A stretch of 64,000 bases of DNA from Chloroflexota bacterium (GCA_002716405.1 PBBA01000002.1:27954-91953); one strand, 5' to 3'; positions 41,230 to 52,257 are shown, counted from the stretch's first letter. Made by a program: numbers and translations. The notes: a model not told the origin generated them from the sequence alone.

Positions 41230-42033
41230 TTATATAGTTATGAAATTATCTTCAATTTGTGCAAAATCTGGTGGTTTTGCATTTTGAATTTTTATCAGAT
41301 CAATGTCACCAAAATCTTCAGATTGGATTGCTTCAAGATATTGAGCTTTTATCAATTCTAATACTGCCAAAAAATCAACAACAACGGACATTCTTGAAGT
41401 TGCATTATCAATAATATTTCGAAAGCTAGTACGATCATTCAGTTCCAGTAAATTCACTAAATCACGTAATCTATCACGCAATCGAATTGGTTCTATCACT
41501 TCACTATGCGTTGATTCATTTTCAGGCAAACGTTCCATTACTTCACGAAGCACTTCAACCAGAGAATTAGTTGTAACTGTATCTAAACCTGTGGGCAATA
41601 CAAATTCAGGAGGAGCTACCTCGCGACGATAGCTTTGAGATGTAGTATCGCGATCACGAAGAAATTCTACTGCGTCCTTAAATCTTTTATATTCATGCAA
41701 GGCCAAAAGTAAATCATCTGAATCTTGATCATCCGCATCTAAAACATTGTCATCTTTAGGCATTAAGGCACGTGATTTGAGCAACAGTAACCTTGCACCG
41801 ATCGCAACAAAATCGGCAAGATCTGAAATTTGCAGTTCTTCTGCTGATCTTAAGTATGTTAAGTACTGTTCTGTGACAAACAGTAAGGAAATTTCTGTAA
41901 TATCCAATTCATTGTGTTCAATTAATTGCAAAAGTAAATCAAGAGGACCATTAAAATTACCACCAGCAGTAGAAAGGACTAGTTGAAAAGGTGTGTTATC
42001 TTCTTCTGATTCGAAAGACTCTTCTTGGTTCAT
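41230..42033 (-). CDS. scpA: Segregation and condensation protein A
   Basis: FNGPLDLLLQLIEHNELDITEISLLFVTEQYLTYL; ADFVAIGARLLLLKSRALMP. Confidence 0.92.
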   Translation of the reverse strand: MNQEESFESEEDNTPFQLVLSTAGGNFNGPLDLLLQLIEHNELDITEISLLFVTEQYLTYLRSAEELQISDLADFVAIGARLLLLKSRALMPKDDNVLDADDQDSDDLLLALHEYKRFKDAVEFLRDRDTTSQSYRREVAPPEFVLPTGLDTVTTNSLVEVLREVMERLPENESTHSEVIEPIRLRDRLRDLVNLLELNDRTSFRNIIDNATSRMSVVVDFLAVLELIKAQYLEAIQSEDFGDIDLIKIQNAKPPDFAQIEDNFITI

Positions 42034-42054
42034 TGAATACCTTCGTGCACATCT

Positions 42055-42420
42055 CTATTCATTAACTAAATCTGCTCTGAGTGACGTAGCACCATGAATA
42101 TAAATATGATTCAGTTCTGCATTCGATTTTTCTGTATTTACATGCATAAGTATCCTTATACACTGCTTTAGTCCACCTTCAACATACATTTCAGAAAAAC
42201 ATTCCAGTGCAACTTCAGTCCAACCATCTTCCCTAGCGGCTTCAGCAGGAAAAACAGCATCTAAATCTCTAGTACAGCTAAAAACAATTGAGGCAACATC
42301 ATCTTTATGTATTGAATTTGCATCAACAATGCTTCTAAGTAATTCTTTAGTACGGTCTAGTATATCTTCCCTAGTATTTTGTGAAACAGTAGTAGCACCC
42401 CTTACACCTCGAAGCATCAT
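42055..42420 (-). CDS. aroH: Chorismate mutase, AroH type
   Basis: MLRGVRGATTVSQNTREDILDRTKELLRSIVDAN; SIVFSCTRDLDAVFPAEAAR; AroH-fold monofunctional signature. Confidence 0.9.
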   Translation of the reverse strand: MMLRGVRGATTVSQNTREDILDRTKELLRSIVDANSIHKDDVASIVFSCTRDLDAVFPAEAAREDGWTEVALECFSEMYVEGGLKQCIRILMHVNTEKSNAELNHIYIHGATSLRADLVNE

Positions 42421-42442
42421 AATACAATTATCCTTCCCTGGT

Positions 42443-43273
42443 TTATGAAATACCCATATCTTCGCCTTTCATTTGGCGAATAAATTTAACTATTGCAGTA
42501 GATCGTTCTTCCAAGGATGCTTCTGAAATAGTACGTACAAAAGCACTTCCTATTATCGCCGCATCTGCTAGTTTACCAACTTGTTCAACATGTTTTCTTT
42601 CTGAAATTCCAAAACCAATTGCAAGCGGTAGATCAATGTATTCACGCACCCTTTGTATAAAATCAGGTAACTCTGATGATAACTCTGATCGTGCACCTGT
42701 TGTCCCAGTAAGACTTACACAATATAAAAAACCACTTGCGTAATTTGCAACGTGCTTAAGTCTCTCGGCATTTGAAGTAGGGGCAACTAAATAAATTAGG
42801 TGTAATCCTGAATCTTTAGCAGCAAACTCCAAATCACGTGATTCTCCCGGGGGCAAGTCCACAATAATCAAGGCATCGACCCCAGCTGCTTTAGCATCTC
42901 TGATCCAACGTGCAGATCCGTATGCAAAGATAGGGTTAAAGTATCCCATCAATATTATAGGAAATTCAATACCTTCTTTACGTATAAGTTTCACCGTCTC
43001 TAACACAGTACTAGTATTCGTACCTTGCTGGATCGCCTCATAATAGGCATTTTGGTTTGTAACTCCATCAGCTAAAGGATCACTAAATGGTAATCCTAAT
43101 TCAATAGCGTCAGCACCAGCTTTTTCAACAATTTTTACGATTGAAATCGTAGCATCAAATTCTGGCCAACCTGCTGGTATAAACGGTATTAGTGCAGGAC
43201 GAGATTCTTTTTGTAATTTGTTAAACATTTTTGATATTCGATCAGAGGTATCTTGATTCGTTGAGAAACTCAA
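42443..43273 (-). CDS. trpA: Tryptophan synthase alpha chain
   Basis: LIPFIPAGWPEFDATISIVKIVEKAGADAIELGLPFSDPLADGVTNQNAYYEAI; IVDLPPGES; YCVSLTGTTGARSEL; GFGISERKHV. Confidence 0.95.
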   Translation of the reverse strand: MSFSTNQDTSDRISKMFNKLQKESRPALIPFIPAGWPEFDATISIVKIVEKAGADAIELGLPFSDPLADGVTNQNAYYEAIQQGTNTSTVLETVKLIRKEGIEFPIILMGYFNPIFAYGSARWIRDAKAAGVDALIIVDLPPGESRDLEFAAKDSGLHLIYLVAPTSNAERLKHVANYASGFLYCVSLTGTTGARSELSSELPDFIQRVREYIDLPLAIGFGISERKHVEQVGKLADAAIIGSAFVRTISEASLEERSTAIVKFIRQMKGEDMGIS

Positions 43274-44022
43274 AAAAGACCTCCGACAACTGTTACAACA
43301 TAACTAACAGAATTAATTACAAAATGAACTGCGATAGGCACAAATAAAGATCCCGTTGATTGGAATCCCCATGCTAATAACATACCAATTAAAGAAAATG
43401 GAACCAACACACCTAAATTAAAATGAAATAAACCAAATAAAAATCCACTGACGATGATTCCTATCAGTGGTGAATATATTCCGCTGATAGCACGATAAAT
43501 AAGTCCACGGAAAAACACCTCTTCAGCAATTGGCGCTACCACAACAACTGCTATTGCAAGTACAGCTATATAGAGAATCGTGTGTATTGAAGAGTCAGTT
43601 TCTGTGATCACTATTTGATTAGTTCCTTTTAATAGTCCGGGATCAACACCTGCTAAAGTAATTAATTCAATTAGCAAACCATAAAAAATTAAGATCCCAT
43701 AACAAGCGAAAATTAAAGATACTACTACTTTCCAATTTTCTGGTTTCTGAAAACCAATCTGAGAAAAATTGAGGTCCCGTCTTTTTGCAAGAATAACTAC
43801 TAAAAATATAAAACTTAATTGCCAGAAAATAGTTAGAGTAAAAGTAACAACATCTAAAACCCAATCTGCCATAGTGATATTCATACTCACCGGAACCAAA
43901 AGAGAGAAGAGCAATACAAACCCAATTATCATCCCTAAAAAACCAAAAAGTAAATCCTTCTTGTACCATAATTGCTGTGTACTTAGAGCTGAAGGTTTAT
44001 CAGGAATCATCCACCGCTCCAA
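43270..44022 (-). CDS. CPBP-family intramembrane metalloprotease
   Basis: Multi-[21 protein letters not shown] (EExxxR), [19 protein letters not shown] motifs of the Abi/CPBP (Rce1-like) family. Confidence 0.88.
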   Translation of the reverse strand: MERWMIPDKPSALSTQQLWYKKDLLFGFLGMIIGFVLLFSLLVPVSMNITMADWVLDVVTFTLTIFWQLSFIFLVVILAKRRDLNFSQIGFQKPENWKVVVSLIFACYGILIFYGLLIELITLAGVDPGLLKGTNQIVITETDSSIHTILYIAVLAIAVVVVAPIAEEVFFRGLIYRAISGIYSPLIGIIVSGFLFGLFHFNLGVLVPFSLIGMLLAWGFQSTGSLFVPIAVHFVINSVSYVVTVVGGLF

Positions 44023-45247
44023 GGGTGTTAGCGACCGTATTCATGTCTTTATCACCACGACCACTAACATTTAAGATCACCACATCAGTATTAGCAAGTT
44101 CGGGCGCAATTTTAGACAAAAATGCAACAGCATGAGAAGTTTCGAGGGCGGGAATAATACCTTCTGTTTCAGAAAGTAGCTTCAAACCCTCCAAAGCTTC
44201 AAGATCAGTAATTGAATAATATTCAGCACGCTCATTTACTTTTAACCAAGAATGCTCAGGACCAACCCCGGGATAATCTAAACCAGCGGATATCGAATGC
44301 GCTTCAGTCACTTGACCCCAACTATCTTGAAGAAGAAAAGAGCGTGCCCCATGTAAAACACCAGGAGAACCTTTACTAATTGTTGCAGCATGTTTACCGT
44401 CTAATCCTTCTCCTGCAGCTTCTATCCCAATCAATCGAACATCATCATTCAGAAAAGGGTAAAACAATCCAATAGCATTCGAACCACCACCAACACATGC
44501 CAAACATATGGAAGGTAATTGTCCTATTTCTGATAAAATTTGTTCACGCGCTTCCTTTCCAATGATAGATTGAAAATCTCGGACCATCATTGGATAAGGG
44601 TGAGGGCCTACCACACTGCCAATTATGTAATATGTATCTCGAACATTGGTTACCCAATCACGTATTGCTTCATTGGTAGCATCCTTGAGGGTTCTAGAAC
44701 CTGCATTTACACTTTTAACTTCTGCACCAAGTAAGTTCATACGAAAGACATTTAAACTTTGACGTGCAATATCTTCTTCTCCCATATAGACAACACAATC
44801 CAAGTCCAATAGTGCACACACTGTAGCAGTAGCAACTCCATGCTGACCTGCACCAGTTTCAGCTATAACACGACGTTTTCCCATTCGTTTAGCTAATAAA
44901 CCTTGTGCCAATGCTGCATTAATTTTATGAGCGCCAGTATGAGCTAAATCTTCACGTTTTAAATAGACTTTTATTCCAAGCAGATCTGAAAGCCGAGAGG
45001 CAAAAGTTAATGGAGTAGGTCTACCAACATAGCTTTTAAGGAAATGTTCCAAAGTACTGATAAATGCAGGATCATTTTTTGCATCTAAGTAGCATGTCTC
45101 AAGTTCAGTAACTGCAGGCATTAAAGTTTCAGGGATATATTTACCCCCAAAATCTCCAAAATGCCCTCCAATATCAGGTTGAGATATTTTCATTTTTTCT
45201 TTCATATAAACACTGTTTTTTTTCTTACTATATGATCTGTCAATCAA
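44000..45247 (-). CDS. trpB: Tryptophan synthase beta chain
   Basis: [84 protein letters not shown]. Likely start ATG near 45205/45193. Confidence 0.95.
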   Translation of the reverse strand: MIDRSYSKKKNSVYMKEKMKISQPDIGGHFGDFGGKYIPETLMPAVTELETCYLDAKNDPAFISTLEHFLKSYVGRPTPLTFASRLSDLLGIKVYLKREDLAHTGAHKINAALAQGLLAKRMGKRRVIAETGAGQHGVATATVCALLDLDCVVYMGEEDIARQSLNVFRMNLLGAEVKSVNAGSRTLKDATNEAIRDWVTNVRDTYYIIGSVVGPHPYPMMVRDFQSIIGKEAREQILSEIGQLPSICLACVGGGSNAIGLFYPFLNDDVRLIGIEAAGEGLDGKHAATISKGSPGVLHGARSFLLQDSWGQVTEAHSISAGLDYPGVGPEHSWLKVNERAEYYSITDLEALEGLKLLSETEGIIPALETSHAVAFLSKIAPELANTDVVILNVSGRGDKDMNTVANTLGAVDDS

Positions 45248-45996
45248 ACTTCTAAATCAACAGAATGAACCGTATTGATAAATTTTTCGACTAGAACATA
45301 ATCTTTTTTTCCATCTGTTTCAGTTCCACTAGACACATCAACCATCCAAGGTGATACTTTATGAATAGCTTCGGTAACGTTGTTTATATTGAGCCCTCCA
45401 CTTAGCATAATTGGCCACTTACCCGAAATATGCTCAGCGATATCCCAGTCGAATGATTCCCCACTACCACCACCATATTTTCCAGATGATGAATCTAAGC
45501 CCAGACCAATAGAAAATCCCAATTTAATTTTCTCTTCAATTTCGAAAGGTGTTGACGCATCATTAACGTGGACAACTTTTATAACTTGCTTTGTCACCAA
45601 TAAACAATCTGACCACGACTCCGATCCAGAAAATTGAACAAGATCAATTCCTAATTCTTCCACGATTTCATTTATTTGTTCGATGGGTTGGTCAGCAAAC
45701 ACACCTACTGTTAGGGGTTTTTTGATTTTAAGATAGTTTTCGATAACTAATGCTCCTTGATCAAACCAAGACGTTCCATCTGAGTTGTTATCATTCAATA
45801 CCGATGGCGGTAATGAAAATTCATTTGACTCTAAAGGTTCGTCTAATGAACGCATCATCGTATGAGCTTGTGTGACAGAAACTTGTCGATTGGATTTTGC
45901 AAAAACTATGCCAACAAAATCTGCACCTACTGAAGCGGCGAACCTTATGTCATCAGGAGTTTGATTCCCACAAATTTTAACTAATGTCATACGCAA
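45244..45996 (-). CDS. trpF: Phosphoribosylanthranilate isomerase
   Basis: [61 protein letters not shown]. Confidence 0.93.
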   Translation of the reverse strand: MRMTLVKICGNQTPDDIRFAASVGADFVGIVFAKSNRQVSVTQAHTMMRSLDEPLESNEFSLPPSVLNDNNSDGTSWFDQGALVIENYLKIKKPLTVGVFADQPIEQINEIVEELGIDLVQFSGSESWSDCLLVTKQVIKVVHVNDASTPFEIEEKIKLGFSIGLGLDSSSGKYGGGSGESFDWDIAEHISGKWPIMLSGGLNINNVTEAIHKVSPWMVDVSSGTETDGKKDYVLVEKFINTVHSVDLEV

Positions 45997-46000
45997 TCAT

Positions 46001-46852
46001 CTAAACCTCTATCCCCATAAATGTCTGAACTATTTTGGTTGATAATTCTTTCTTTACTAGTGCCTCACCTACCAATATTGCATCAGCACCTGCAATGATC
46101 ATACGCTCAACATCATTAAATTCCCTTATTGCTGATTCTGCGACTATAATATGGTTAGGCGGAATAAGAGGTATCAAACGTTCAGCAATCGTAAGATCTT
46201 CTTTAAAATTTCTTAAATCACGATTATTGATCCCAATGATTCGTGCTCCAGCATTTATTGCAATCTCTAGTTCAGTTTCATCATGTATTTCTACCAAAGG
46301 TTCCATTCCTATAGATCTTGAGATTTGAATAAGTTCTTTAAGTAATAAAGGTTCAAGCAACATTACAATAAGTAATAAAGAATCTGCACCGAATGCTCGG
46401 GCTTCAATAATTTGATACGAGTCCCAGATAAATTCCTTACGTAGGAGGCCTGGTCGATCATGTTTGTCAGGAATCACTTGTCTAACATTAGATAAATCTT
46501 CGATCGATCCTTTAAAAAAGTCAGGCTCCGTAAGAATTGAAATCGCTGCCACACCAGCACTACAGTATTGTGATGCCTGTTTAGGAGCATCAAGTGATAA
46601 ATTCAAATCACCTTTACTTGGAGAAGCCCTTTTAATTTCTGCAATTAGATGAATTCGAGAATCTTTAGGCGTCAGATATGTGCCATTTAATAAGACATTT
46701 GCGAAGTCACAAGGCTCTAAAGTATTCTTAATTTGATCAAGAAGTTGATTTTCAGAGCGTATTTTTTTATCGCAAGCTAATTTCTGTGATCGAACTTGAA
46801 CTATACGATCTAGTATTGTCTGTGTCCGACGTAAGCCATGACTAAGATTCAC
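46001..46852 (-). CDS. trpC: Indole-3-glycerol phosphate synthase
   Basis: LIAEIKRASPSKGDL; LLRKEFIWDSYQIIEARAFGADSLLLIV; IIGINNRDLRNF; VAESAIREFNDV; GADAILVGEALVK. Confidence 0.95.
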   Translation of the reverse strand: MNLSHGLRRTQTILDRIVQVRSQKLACDKKIRSENQLLDQIKNTLEPCDFANVLLNGTYLTPKDSRIHLIAEIKRASPSKGDLNLSLDAPKQASQYCSAGVAAISILTEPDFFKGSIEDLSNVRQVIPDKHDRPGLLRKEFIWDSYQIIEARAFGADSLLLIVMLLEPLLLKELIQISRSIGMEPLVEIHDETELEIAINAGARIIGINNRDLRNFKEDLTIAERLIPLIPPNHIIVAESAIREFNDVERMIIAGADAILVGEALVKKELSTKIVQTFMGIEV

Positions 46853-46862
46853 TTATGAACTC

Positions 46863-47909
46863 TCAAACTTCGATCCTTCGTGTTATCTCAATAAAAGCTG
46901 CAACTTTTGCTGCAGCTTCACCTGATTCCATTACTTTTATAGATTTATTTATTCCATCCTTAATTGAAATAGCTAAACCAGTGACATAGAGTCCAGCACC
47001 AGCATTAAACAAAATCAAATCACGAATAGCTTCAGAACCTTCACCAGCCAATACATCACGAAAAATTTGGGCATTTTCTGATGGATCACCACCAATAATA
47101 TCTTGAACAGAATATCGAGAAAGACCAACTTCTTCAGGTGTTATAATTTTCTCTACAACCTGCTCACCTTTCACTTCGTAAAAATTTGATGAACCGGTAA
47201 TTGTAAAATCATCTAATCCATCTTCACCTGAAACTACTAATGCATGTCTCACTTCCAAGCGTGCCAAAGAATTTGCTAATTTACCTGCCAATTCTTTATT
47301 AGGTGCACCCATCACGTAACAATTTGCACGCGCAGGGTTAGCCAAAGGACCAAGTATATTAAATATTGTTCTAATACCTAGTTGCGGACGGAGTGGGCCA
47401 GCAAATTTCATAGATGGGTGAAAAGATTGAGCAAATAAAAAACCAATACCAACTTGTTCAATACATTGAGCAACAGCACTGGGAGGTAAAGAAATAACAG
47501 CTCCCAATGCTTCTAGTAAATCAGCAGAACCAGGCCGGGAACTCATTGCTCTATTACCATGCTTTGCAACTTTTGCTCCTGCAGCAGATGCAATAAAAGC
47601 TGCAGCAGTAGATGCATTAAATACTTTGCGTGAAGAACCTCCAGTACCACAAGTATCTAATAACGGTAATGTATTAACATCAATACTTAGTGAGTGTTCT
47701 CTCATCGACTTAGCCATGCCTACAATCTCATCAACAGTTTCACCTTTTAATCGTAAGGCAACTAAAAAAGCTCCAAATTGTGCAGGAGTAACAATATCTT
47801 CTGTTTCATCATTTCCAGCACGCATTATAGAATCCATAACTACGTATGCTTCATATTCAGTAAGATCTCTTTTTTCTTCAGTTATTGAAAAAATTGCTTC
47901 GCGAATCAT
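46863..47909 (-). CDS. trpD: Anthranilate phosphoribosyltransferase
   Basis: LLDTCGTGGSSRKVFNASTAAAFIASAAGAKVAKHGNRAMSSRPGSADLLEALG; FAQSFHPSMKFAGPLRPQLGIRTIFNILGPLANPA. Confidence 0.95.
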   Translation of the reverse strand: MIREAIFSITEEKRDLTEYEAYVVMDSIMRAGNDETEDIVTPAQFGAFLVALRLKGETVDEIVGMAKSMREHSLSIDVNTLPLLDTCGTGGSSRKVFNASTAAAFIASAAGAKVAKHGNRAMSSRPGSADLLEALGAVISLPPSAVAQCIEQVGIGFLFAQSFHPSMKFAGPLRPQLGIRTIFNILGPLANPARANCYVMGAPNKELAGKLANSLARLEVRHALVVSGEDGLDDFTITGSSNFYEVKGEQVVEKIITPEEVGLSRYSVQDIIGGDPSENAQIFRDVLAGEGSEAIRDLILFNAGAGLYVTGLAISIKDGINKSIKVMESGEAAAKVAAFIEITRRIEV

Positions 47910-47925
47910 GTGATCACCTACAAAT

Positions 47926-48495
47926 CTAATTCAACCTAATGTTAAGAAAATTTTTCAAGAGCTGATGTCCATTTTCTGTCATGATCGATTCAGGATGAAA
48001 TTGCACACCTTCAATAGGTAGTTTTTTGTGTCGTATTCCCATTATAAGTCCAGAGGGAGTGGTAGCTGTCACAGAGACATCATCAGGGATAGAGGTCTTT
48101 TCTAAAACTAGTGAATGATATCGAATGGCTTGGAAATCTTGAGGTAATCCAGAAAACACACCCTTGCTATCATGATGAATTAGTGATGTCTTGCCATGCA
48201 TTATTTCACCAGCCTGAACCACTTCAGCACCAAATGCTGAACCAATAGCTTGGTGACCTAAACAAACACCTAATAATGGTATATTTTCTACCGATCTTAC
48301 AAGGGGAATAGAAATACCAGCTTCGCTAGGAGTACATGGCCCTGGAGAAATAACGATCTGCTCCGGTTGCATAGCTAAACAGTCTTCAACAGAAATTTTA
48401 TCATTACGGAAAACTTCTACTTCAACACCGAGTTCTGAAAGATATTGGTATAGGTTATAAGTAAAAGAATCATAATTATCAATTAATAACAACAT
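47926..48495 (-). CDS. trpG: Anthranilate synthase glutamine amidotransferase component
   Basis: LLIDNYDSFTYNLYQYL; ISPGPCTPSEAG; LLGVCLGHQAIGSAFG; GVQFHPESIMTENG. Confidence 0.94.
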   Translation of the reverse strand: MLLLIDNYDSFTYNLYQYLSELGVEVEVFRNDKISVEDCLAMQPEQIVISPGPCTPSEAGISIPLVRSVENIPLLGVCLGHQAIGSAFGAEVVQAGEIMHGKTSLIHHDSKGVFSGLPQDFQAIRYHSLVLEKTSIPDDVSVTATTPSGLIMGIRHKKLPIEGVQFHPESIMTENGHQLLKNFLNIRLN

Positions 48496-48561
48496 AGTCT
48501 CACTCCAAAGTTATCATATCAATCAAAGGCATTTGATGCGTTAGTTACTTAAGGTAATTGA

Positions 48562-49449
48562 TTAGATTTCCAATTGATTTGCGTGAAACAAATCATGTTG
48601 TGATATCGCAACAATTTGCTCGCCAACAACTACAATCCCTCTTTCAGCATGATTCCCATATTGATCTAACTGACTTTGAGATAAACTATCAAGCCATACC
48701 ATTGTTTTTTCACGTACAATCCTTAATCGATTATATGCCATAGTAGAATCAAATGAACTTCCTGCACGGTATACACTAAGCCATTGGTCTGTATTGAAAT
48801 GCTGCCAACTATGGCCGGGCTTAGTAATAATTCTATCAATCTCTGAAACATAGTAAGTTTCCAAATCAGAAGCATGAATAATTGTATCAATTGGGCTTAG
48901 TCCATTAGATAATTGCTTGTATTTTGACTCAGCTGAAAAAGATTGAAAGCTCTTTAGCAGTTGATTTCGAGAATCTATCAATATTTTCTTTAATGATTCT
49001 TGCGTATAAGAATCAAATTTAGAATATTCTGCAAATAATGAAGAGGATGACATCCAAGTATTAATCTCTGAGACAATCTCAGAGCGATCATCATATTTAC
49101 CAGGTGTATACCAAATTGCATCATCATAGCTTTGAGGATCGTATTGAGGCTCGCCTTCCCAACTATCACAGTAAAAGATATTTAATACAAAATTTGTTCC
49201 ATCAGATCCTGTCACATAGACAGTATCAGCAAATGTAATTTTTGAAGATCGAATATGAACATGGTTAATTAAAACGCGATCAATTGCTTCTTCTGCAGTT
49301 TCAGATGTGGACACAACAGTAATTGGAAAAGACCATTGCTTTGGAAAAGGAATAAGGTTTTTATGCTGTAATAGCAACACTTTTCCATCTTGTCGGTGTA
49401 ATACAACAGCGGCTGCCAATAAAGGCGAGCTCGAATCTATTTGGTTCAT
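48562..49449 (-). CDS. Degenerate NUDIX-fold domain fused to a DinB-like four-helix metal-binding domain
   Basis: N-terminus AAAVVLHRQDGKVLLLQHKNLIPFPKQWSFP..SETAEEAIDRVLINHVHI; C-terminus ..SPIDTIIHASDLETYYVSEIDRII..ISQHDLFHANQLE (HxxxH typical of DinB_2). Confidence 0.65.
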   Translation of the reverse strand: MNQIDSSSPLLAAAVVLHRQDGKVLLLQHKNLIPFPKQWSFPITVVSTSETAEEAIDRVLINHVHIRSSKITFADTVYVTGSDGTNFVLNIFYCDSWEGEPQYDPQSYDDAIWYTPGKYDDRSEIVSEINTWMSSSSLFAEYSKFDSYTQESLKKILIDSRNQLLKSFQSFSAESKYKQLSNGLSPIDTIIHASDLETYYVSEIDRIITKPGHSWQHFNTDQWLSVYRAGSSFDSTMAYNRLRIVREKTMVWLDSLSQSQLDQYGNHAERGIVVVGEQIVAISQHDLFHANQLEI

Positions 49450-49474
49450 ACCACAACCTTATAGTCTTTGCTTC

Positions 49475-50914
49475 CTAACTAACACGTTCTGCATCAGCAA
49501 TCGCAGCAAACAAAGCACGAGCTTTATGTTCACATTCTTCATGCTCTTTATCAGGGTCGGAATCAAAGACTATACCAGCTCCAGCTTGTACATGAGCCCA
49601 TCCATCTTTCATCACTAGTGTCCGAATAGTAATGCAAGTCTCTACATTCCCATACATATCAAAAAAACCAACTGATCCTGAATATACACCACGTTGATCA
49701 GGCTCTAATTCAGCAATTATTTCCATAGCACGAATCTTGGGAGCCCCCGAAACTGTACCCGCAGGAAATGCTGAACGTAACGCATCATAAGGAGACATCG
49801 AAGAAGATAAAGATCCTTGCACATGGCTTACCAAATGCATCACATGTGAATAATATTCTAAGTCCAATTGTTGAGTAACTGTGACGCTTCCAGGAACAGA
49901 AACTCTTCCTACATCATTTCTACCTAAATCAAGAAGCATCAAGTGTTCTGCTATCTCTTTAGGATCACTACGCAATTCATTAGCAAGTATTTCATCTTGT
50001 TCAGGATTTGAACCACGAGGCCTAGTCCCTGCAATAGGATGTACTTCCACCAAACCATCCTCAATATTAACAAGTAACTCAGGTGAAGCACCTACAATAT
50101 AAGCATCATTAAAATGTAAATAATACATATATGGCGAAGGATTAATAGCACGTAAACTTCTATAAACTTCAAAAGGATGTGCTCCAGTTTGTTTCGAAAA
50201 TCTTTGTGAAATCACTCCTTGAATAATATCCCCAGCGACAATATATTCTTTTGTTTTTTCAACTGCAGATTTATATTGCTCAGGAGTCCAATTAGCCTGA
50301 ATAGGCTGTCCAGAAAGACCTGCAAATGGCTCATAAGGTAAGGATGTAAGAGGTCCACTTAATCGGTCAACGAGTTCATCAATATTCTTAACGGCAACCT
50401 CATAATTAGCTTCTATATCACCATCAAGACGAACATGTGAAACAACTTTTATATTATGCTGCAAATGATCAAATACTAAGAGAGTGCTCGCAAACATCAA
50501 TAATGACTCTGGCAATCCAAGAGTATCATCACCTGCTAATGGCAGTTGTTCAAAATGGCCAGCAACCTCCCAGCCTAGATAACCGACTGCACCACCATTA
50601 AATCGAGGTAATCCAGGCACTTCAACAACCTTAAATTTTGATAATTCTTTTTCTATTTCTAAAAGAGGATCTCCATCACCATGTTCAGTTGCTAAAATTT
50701 TGTATGGCTCGGTTCCTATCATAGAGTAGCGCCCTAGATTTTCTCCACCTTCTACTGATTCCAAAAGAAAAGAATATGCTCCGCGAGCTACTTTTAAATA
50801 TGCAGAAACTGGAGTTTCTAAATCTGCACGCACGATTCTATAAACTGGAACAATATTGCCTCTATCAGCTAGTTTTTTAATTTCTGAAAAACTCGGAGTA
50901 TACTCTACAGACAT
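49475..50914 (-). CDS. trpE: Anthranilate synthase component I
   Basis: RYSMIGTEP; GGAVGYLGWE; QRFSKQTGAHPFEVYRSLRAINPSPYMYYLHF; PIAGTRPRGSNPEQDE; DLGRNDVGRVS; AFPAGTVSGAPKIRAMEII. Confidence 0.95.
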   Translation of the reverse strand: MSVEYTPSFSEIKKLADRGNIVPVYRIVRADLETPVSAYLKVARGAYSFLLESVEGGENLGRYSMIGTEPYKILATEHGDGDPLLEIEKELSKFKVVEVPGLPRFNGGAVGYLGWEVAGHFEQLPLAGDDTLGLPESLLMFASTLLVFDHLQHNIKVVSHVRLDGDIEANYEVAVKNIDELVDRLSGPLTSLPYEPFAGLSGQPIQANWTPEQYKSAVEKTKEYIVAGDIIQGVISQRFSKQTGAHPFEVYRSLRAINPSPYMYYLHFNDAYIVGASPELLVNIEDGLVEVHPIAGTRPRGSNPEQDEILANELRSDPKEIAEHLMLLDLGRNDVGRVSVPGSVTVTQQLDLEYYSHVMHLVSHVQGSLSSSMSPYDALRSAFPAGTVSGAPKIRAMEIIAELEPDQRGVYSGSVGFFDMYGNVETCITIRTLVMKDGWAHVQAGAGIVFDSDPDKEHEECEHKARALFAAIADAERVS

Positions 50915-50950
50915 TTTGATACTTTCTTATGTGTTAATCCAAGCATTCAA

Positions 50951-51781
50951 TTAGACGGTTTCTATAGTGTCAGAAACGGAACCAGTAAAGTCTTTTCCAG
51001 AGATAGTACTTACTTTATCTCTTAAATGAGACATTTGCTCCTGCATAGCACTTTGCATAAATCTAGAATCTGAACTATGCAAAATAAAACGGGCCCCCAA
51101 TTCTATAGCTTTAACAGAAGTTTCAATTGTCTGCTGATGAATCATCACAGGAATATTTCGTGATTCAGATTTTTCGATAATATTGCTTAACACTTCAAGG
51201 TATTTTGGATTTGTAACTTGGTCTGGAATACCAAGAGATGTTGTCATGTCATTCGGCCCGACAAAAATTCCATCAATCCCCGTAACTTCCAGTAACGTAT
51301 CTAATCTTTGGTATGCAGGTTCACTTTCAATACCAATAATAATTATAGTTTCAGCATGTCTAGCTTCTAGATATTTTTTTGAATCATCACTGGGTAAGAT
51401 ATTTTCCTCTACTGCGCGACGCAAATACTCGCCTTTTAGAGGATGCCATTTTGCAGTTGCGACACATGCTTGTACTTCTTCAATTGTTTCACAATATGGG
51501 ACCAATATACCTGCAGCACCAGCATCCAAAGCCATAGCAACCCAATGAGCCATTGGTACAGGAATACGCACTATAGGCGCAACATTAATATCCCTAAGCA
51601 TCTGACACAATTCTTGTATTTCTTTTCTATCACGAGAACCATGCTCTGAATCAATAACAACATAATCAAGAGCTGAACCTTCAAGGCTACGACGGAATCG
51701 TGTTGTTCCCATCCCTGATAACATGCAACCAAATACAAACCCGCCAGAAGACAAAGTTTTCTTCAGATTTATTCCATCCAT
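50951..51781 (-). CDS. HpcH/HpaI aldolase family protein
   Basis: FGCMLSGMGTTRF..LDYVVIDSEHGSRDRKEIQELCQM..MALDAGAAGILVPYCETIEE..GIDGIFVGPNDMTTSLG. Confidence 0.9.
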   Translation of the reverse strand: MDGINLKKTLSSGGFVFGCMLSGMGTTRFRRSLEGSALDYVVIDSEHGSRDRKEIQELCQMLRDINVAPIVRIPVPMAHWVAMALDAGAAGILVPYCETIEEVQACVATAKWHPLKGEYLRRAVEENILPSDDSKKYLEARHAETIIIIGIESEPAYQRLDTLLEVTGIDGIFVGPNDMTTSLGIPDQVTNPKYLEVLSNIIEKSESRNIPVMIHQQTIETSVKAIELGARFILHSSDSRFMQSAMQEQMSHLRDKVSTISGKDFTGSVSDTIETV

Positions 51782-51819
51782 AAGTGTCTCCGTTCAATAC
51801 ATAGTTATGTTCAATCATA

Positions 51820-52257
51820 CTATTCATCCAAAATTGGTTCAGCAATAAAAATTGGAATACACCTAGTTGTACGATCTTGATAGTCTTCATAAGGTGGATA
51901 TGCTTCAACAGCAGCAGCCCATACTTGAGCTCTTTCTTCTGCATTATTAACTAGTCTAATCTTAGCCATAAAGACATGATCACGATCACGAAGTTCTACT
52001 TTTTCACTTTCAATTAAATTGTAATACCAAACAGGATTTTTAGGAGCACCACCCATTGAAGCTACTAATACATAAGTATTGTGATGTTTAACTCGCATAA
52101 GTGGGGTTTTTCGGATAGCACCTGTTCTACGACCACGATGTGTGACAATAATTACTGGCAATCCACGTAATTCGTACCCTTCCTGCCCATTACTTTTCTC
52201 ATAAAGTTCTACCTGATCTCTGACCCATTCTGTAGTACTCGGTATGTATTCTGTCAT
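51820..52257 (-). CDS. Deazaflavin (F420)-dependent nitroreductase family protein
   Basis: GLPVIIVTHRGRRTGAIRKTPLMRVKHHNTYVLVASMGGAPKNPVWYYNLIESEKVEL: Ddn/DUF385 signature. Confidence 0.88.
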   Translation of the reverse strand: MTEYIPSTTEWVRDQVELYEKSNGQEGYELRGLPVIIVTHRGRRTGAIRKTPLMRVKHHNTYVLVASMGGAPKNPVWYYNLIESEKVELRDRDHVFMAKIRLVNNAEERAQVWAAAVEAYPPYEDYQDRTTRCIPIFIAEPILDE

